A DNA stretch of 33,095 bases from Bacillota bacterium (GTDB taxonomy: Bacteria > Bacillota > Clostridia > Tissierellales > Tissierellaceae): contig JAEWGC010000040.1 of the NCBI GenBank assembly GCA_023388495.1, positions 1 to 33,095 of the forward strand. Reading direction: 5' to 3'. Position numbers and translations under genes: made by a program. Shown one piece after another: positions 31,701 to 33,095 of this stretch; within the stretch, counting starts at the first letter, position 1; every line of letters begins with the position of its first letter. The notes under the pieces are model-generated. The model was not told the DNA's origin. It saw only the letters and a program-made list of their open reading frames with translations, and ran no database searches.

Positions 31701-31958
31701 TTATTTGATAAGCTTGAGATTTCTCTTTATATTGAATAAATCTTGTTTAGTCTCATATTCTTGATGTTTTAAAAATTCAACATCATCACATATTTTATCT
31801 AGCTTAGTATTAGTTTCTGATCTAAATTCAGTAAGGTCAGCAGTTTGGTTATTGATAGCATTAACATTATGTTTGATTTCTTGAATATCAGATTGCATAT
31901 CATTTATTTGATTTTTCATTTGGGTCAATAGTTCAAGTATTTTTTCTTCATTATTCAT
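31701..31958 (-). CDS. Coiled-coil protein, paralogue B
   Basis: An 85-aa coiled-coil protein (QINDMQSDIQEIKHNVNAI, then TKLDKICDDVEFLKH). It is shorter than paralogue A and differs most after the shared LTEFRSET segment. A GGAGG site precedes the ATG. Both lie between the repressor gene and the ImmA-like peptidase gene on the same strand, so they may be co-transcribed. No function can be assigned. Confidence 0.72.
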   Translation of the reverse strand: MNNEEKILELLTQMKNQINDMQSDIQEIKHNVNAINNQTADLTEFRSETNTKLDKICDDVEFLKHQEYETKQDLFNIKRNLKLIK

Positions 31959-32166
31959 AGTTGAACCTCCAGTATTTTATAATTATTATTGGTCTAATTT
32001 TTTATAATTAAATAGTAAGAAGAGCCTTCTGGTATATAATTGTTTTATATATCAATCTAGATATTTAAAGCACCATCAATATTATCCGCTTTTCAAGGTT
32101 TCTAGCTTGCTCATATAAAGAACTATATTGCATAAATGTATTATCCTTTTTTATATTTATTGTTTC

Positions 32167-32283
32167 TTATAATAGCATTGCTGATCTATGTTCTTTAAGT
32201 ATTTTACTTTCAATTCCAGTATTTAAATAATTTTTCAATTCTATAGCTAATTCATCAGGTAATAATGTTCTCGATTTTCTACC
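32167..32283 (-). pseudogene. Probable gene fragment (38 codons, no start)
   Basis: An open minus-strand frame reads GRKSRTLLPDELAIELKNYL followed by NTGIESKILKEHRSAMLL and a stop. The composition looks protein-like and amphipathic. There is no start codon with a ribosome site, and a TGA lies just upstream, so it is probably a decayed remnant of a small phage gene. It could be a chance frame. Confidence 0.35.
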
Positions 32284-32304
32284 TCATTTTATAATTATTA
32301 TTGG

Positions 32305-32379
32305 CTACTTCTTATATTTATAACTAAGTAATTTCAACTGTTTTAATGGATCATTAATTACCCCTAAGATTTTATAATT
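32305..32379 (-). pseudogene. 3' remnant of a duplicated repressor gene
   Basis: The minus-strand frame ends DPLKQLKLLSYKYKK-stop, which matches the C-terminus of the intact repressor next door (LLEQMKMVSYKYKKN-stop). The spacer that follows also matches (CAATAATAATTATAAAATGAGG). The offset between copies is about 119 bp, so this is a degraded tandem duplicate of the repressor 3' end. Confidence 0.6.
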
Positions 32380-32423
32380 TCAGTTGCTGAGATTTTTCCG
32401 CCTCATTTTATAATTATTATTGA

Positions 32424-32864
32424 TTAATTTTTTTTATATTTATAACTAACCATTTTCATCTGTTCTAATAAAGCATTAGCAAACTCTAAAATCTCATCAT
32501 CATCTAACTTATCAGCATCAAATCCTCCAGAACCAAATATTTGGTGCTTATTTATATATGCACGAGCTTCATCTGCGTTTATGAATTCTTCAGGAACCAT
32601 ATCTTGTTCTTCTGGAGCTTCTTTTATATTTTTATTTTGATATGGATTTCTTATATTGCTAATGCCTAGGAGGTAATCCGTAGTAGTATCAAATATTTTA
32701 GCTAATAAAGTCAATGTGTCAGAATCTGGTATAGTTCTACCAGTTTCATAATTAGCAATAGCGGTACGAACAATTCCAATTTTATCTGCTAGTTCTTGTT
32801 GGGTAATAGAATAATCTTTTCGTAATTCTTTAAGTCTGTCTTTAAATTTATTTACATCGCTCAC
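32424..32864 (-). CDS. Cro/cI (XRE) family repressor of the element
   Basis: A 146-aa protein with an N-terminal HTH (residues about 8-65): RLKELRKDYSITQQELADK, IGIVRTAIANYETGRTIPD, LAKIFDTTTDYLLG. The C-terminal part is acidic (DADKLDDDEILEFANALLEQ) and would oligomerise or be cut by the ImmA-like peptidase. The start is a GTG (32862-32864) after GGAGGTG. It is divergent from the gene at 33018, with shared operators between. This is the standard repressor position of a lysogeny switch. Confidence 0.9.
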   Translation of the reverse strand: MSDVNKFKDRLKELRKDYSITQQELADKIGIVRTAIANYETGRTIPDSDTLTLLAKIFDTTTDYLLGISNIRNPYQNKNIKEAPEEQDMVPEEFINADEARAYINKHQIFGSGGFDADKLDDDEILEFANALLEQMKMVSYKYKKN

Positions 32865-32890
32865 TTTTACACCTCCATAATATAATTATA

Positions 32891-32997
32891 GTCATATATA
32901 ATGACACTTTCTACAATTGTCATTAAATAAAACAAATCTTAAAAAAACTATTGACAATGTCACAGATAATGACTATAATAAAGTCATAGATAGTGAC
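32891..32997. promoter_or_regulatory. Operator array GTCA-N7-TGAC between divergent genes
   Basis: Three 15-bp inverted repeats: GTCATATATAATGAC (32891-32905), GTCACAGATAATGAC (32959-32973) and GTCATAGATAGTGAC (32983-32997). A half-site GTCAT lies at 32919-32923. Sites two and three flank the rightward -10; site one lies directly next to TATAAT on the leftward strand. The HTH repressor encoded alongside is the likely binder. Confidence 0.85.
32951..32979 (+). promoter_or_regulatory. Consensus rightward promoter of the element
   Basis: TTGACA (32951-32956), exactly 17 nt, TATAAT (32974-32979): a perfect SigA promoter. The second operator fills the spacer and the third follows the -10, so a bound repressor would block RNA polymerase. 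Confidence 0.88.
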
Positions 32998-33017
32998 AAA
33001 TGAAAGGAGGATATAGA

Positions 33018-33095
33018 TTGAGAACCTTAATGATAGAGAGAAGAAAGCAATTAAGCTTAACACAAGAAGAAGTATCAAAAATAATAGGAGTAAGT
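33018..33095 (+). CDS. XRE family regulator (Cro-like), N-terminal part, cut by window edge
   Basis: The frame begins with TTG at 33018, 7 nt after AAAGGAGG, and runs off the window after 26 codons. The visible protein is (M)RTLMIERRKQLSLTQEEVS then KIIGVS, the first two helices of a Cro/cI-type HTH. The position is that of a cro or excision-control gene, transcribed rightward from the operator-controlled promoter. Confidence 0.82.
   Translation, partial: MRTLMIERRKQLSLTQEEVSKIIGVS

Larger units (their letters stand above)
31600..32423. repeat. Dispersed AT-rich repeat, four or five copies
   Basis: The sequence ATTTTATAATTATTATTG or a close variant recurs at about 31603-31620, 31975-31992, 32286-32303 and 32405-32422, with a partial copy near 31641-31660. 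Each lies at a gene boundary on the minus strand, next to a ribosome-site-like GGAGG or GAGG in most copies. It marks repeated duplication of small genes with their spacers. The 465-bp stretch 31959-32423 holds no intact gene, only these repeats and the two fragments listed separately. Confidence 0.7.

Noticed and set aside
31600..32423. CRISPR array from the recurring AT-rich sequence
   Set aside because: Spacing between copies is irregular (about 100 to 370 bp), copies sit at gene boundaries and no cas genes are present.
1..33095. tRNA or rRNA genes
   Set aside because: No cloverleaf with conserved arms or rRNA-like conserved stretch was recognised on either strand.

Overview
The window reads as the chromosome of a low-GC, endospore-forming Firmicute of the Clostridia/Tissierellia type. 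Evidence: AT-rich codon use, strong GGAGG ribosome sites, frequent TTG and GTG starts, the alaS-ireB-ruvX-mltG-udk gene order shared with Bacillus and Clostridia, and a pro-sigK gene. I cannot name the species from sequence alone.

Layout. (1) 1-3460 is an accessory patch, mostly on the minus strand: a partial unknown gene, a family 2 glycosyltransferase, a DUF3343 protein, a predicted beta-propeller protein and a Cys-rich coat-like protein. (2) 3487-5624 is an iron-sulfur operon: an Rrf2/IscR-like regulator, cysteine desulfurase and IscU scaffold. (3) 5776-7178 holds a 55-aa small protein and an AI-2E-family permease. (4) 7191-17838 holds alaS behind a short leader with a T-box-like terminator, ireB, a large membrane phosphatase-fold protein, an aldo/keto reductase with a ferredoxin tail, ruvX, a DUF1292 gene, a fur-family gene, RNase J, a two-gene lysO and a queT-like permease. 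(5) 17930-23182 holds mltG, an O-methyltransferase, a U32 tRNA-modification protein, udk and a class B penicillin-binding protein.

(6) From 23244 the sporulation sigma factor gene sigK starts normally, with a pro-sequence, and is cut after codon 114 (...CIEN). A large serine recombinase reads convergently into the break, its stop codon abutting the new sigK stop. This is the layout of a skin element, excised in the mother cell by SpoIVCA. The rest of the window (about 9.5 kb) lies inside the element; its far end and the 3' half of sigK are not in view.

(7) The element carries two modules. The first is a tightly packed five-gene operon (25449-30059): a minimal UvrD-like SF1 helicase, a 548-aa protein of unknown family, a small repressor-like protein, an ImmA/IrrE-type zinc peptidase and a PIN-domain-like protein. 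It looks like an undescribed defence or toxin-antitoxin-like system and is my main candidate for something new. The second is a phage or ICE-type lysogeny switch (30788-33095): a Cro/cI-family repressor, an ImmA-like peptidase and two paralogous coiled-coil proteins on the minus strand, with a divergent rightward gene that runs off the window. Three copies of GTCA-N7-TGAC lie between the divergent genes and overlap a consensus promoter. Decayed gene fragments and repeats lie at 31600-32460. A secreted YHYH/peptidoglycan-binding protein sits between the modules.

A recurring regulatory theme is Shine-Dalgarno sequences paired with an upstream complementary arm: before the 55-aa gene, before the penicillin-binding protein (where the SD is the 3' arm of the udk terminator) and before sigK.
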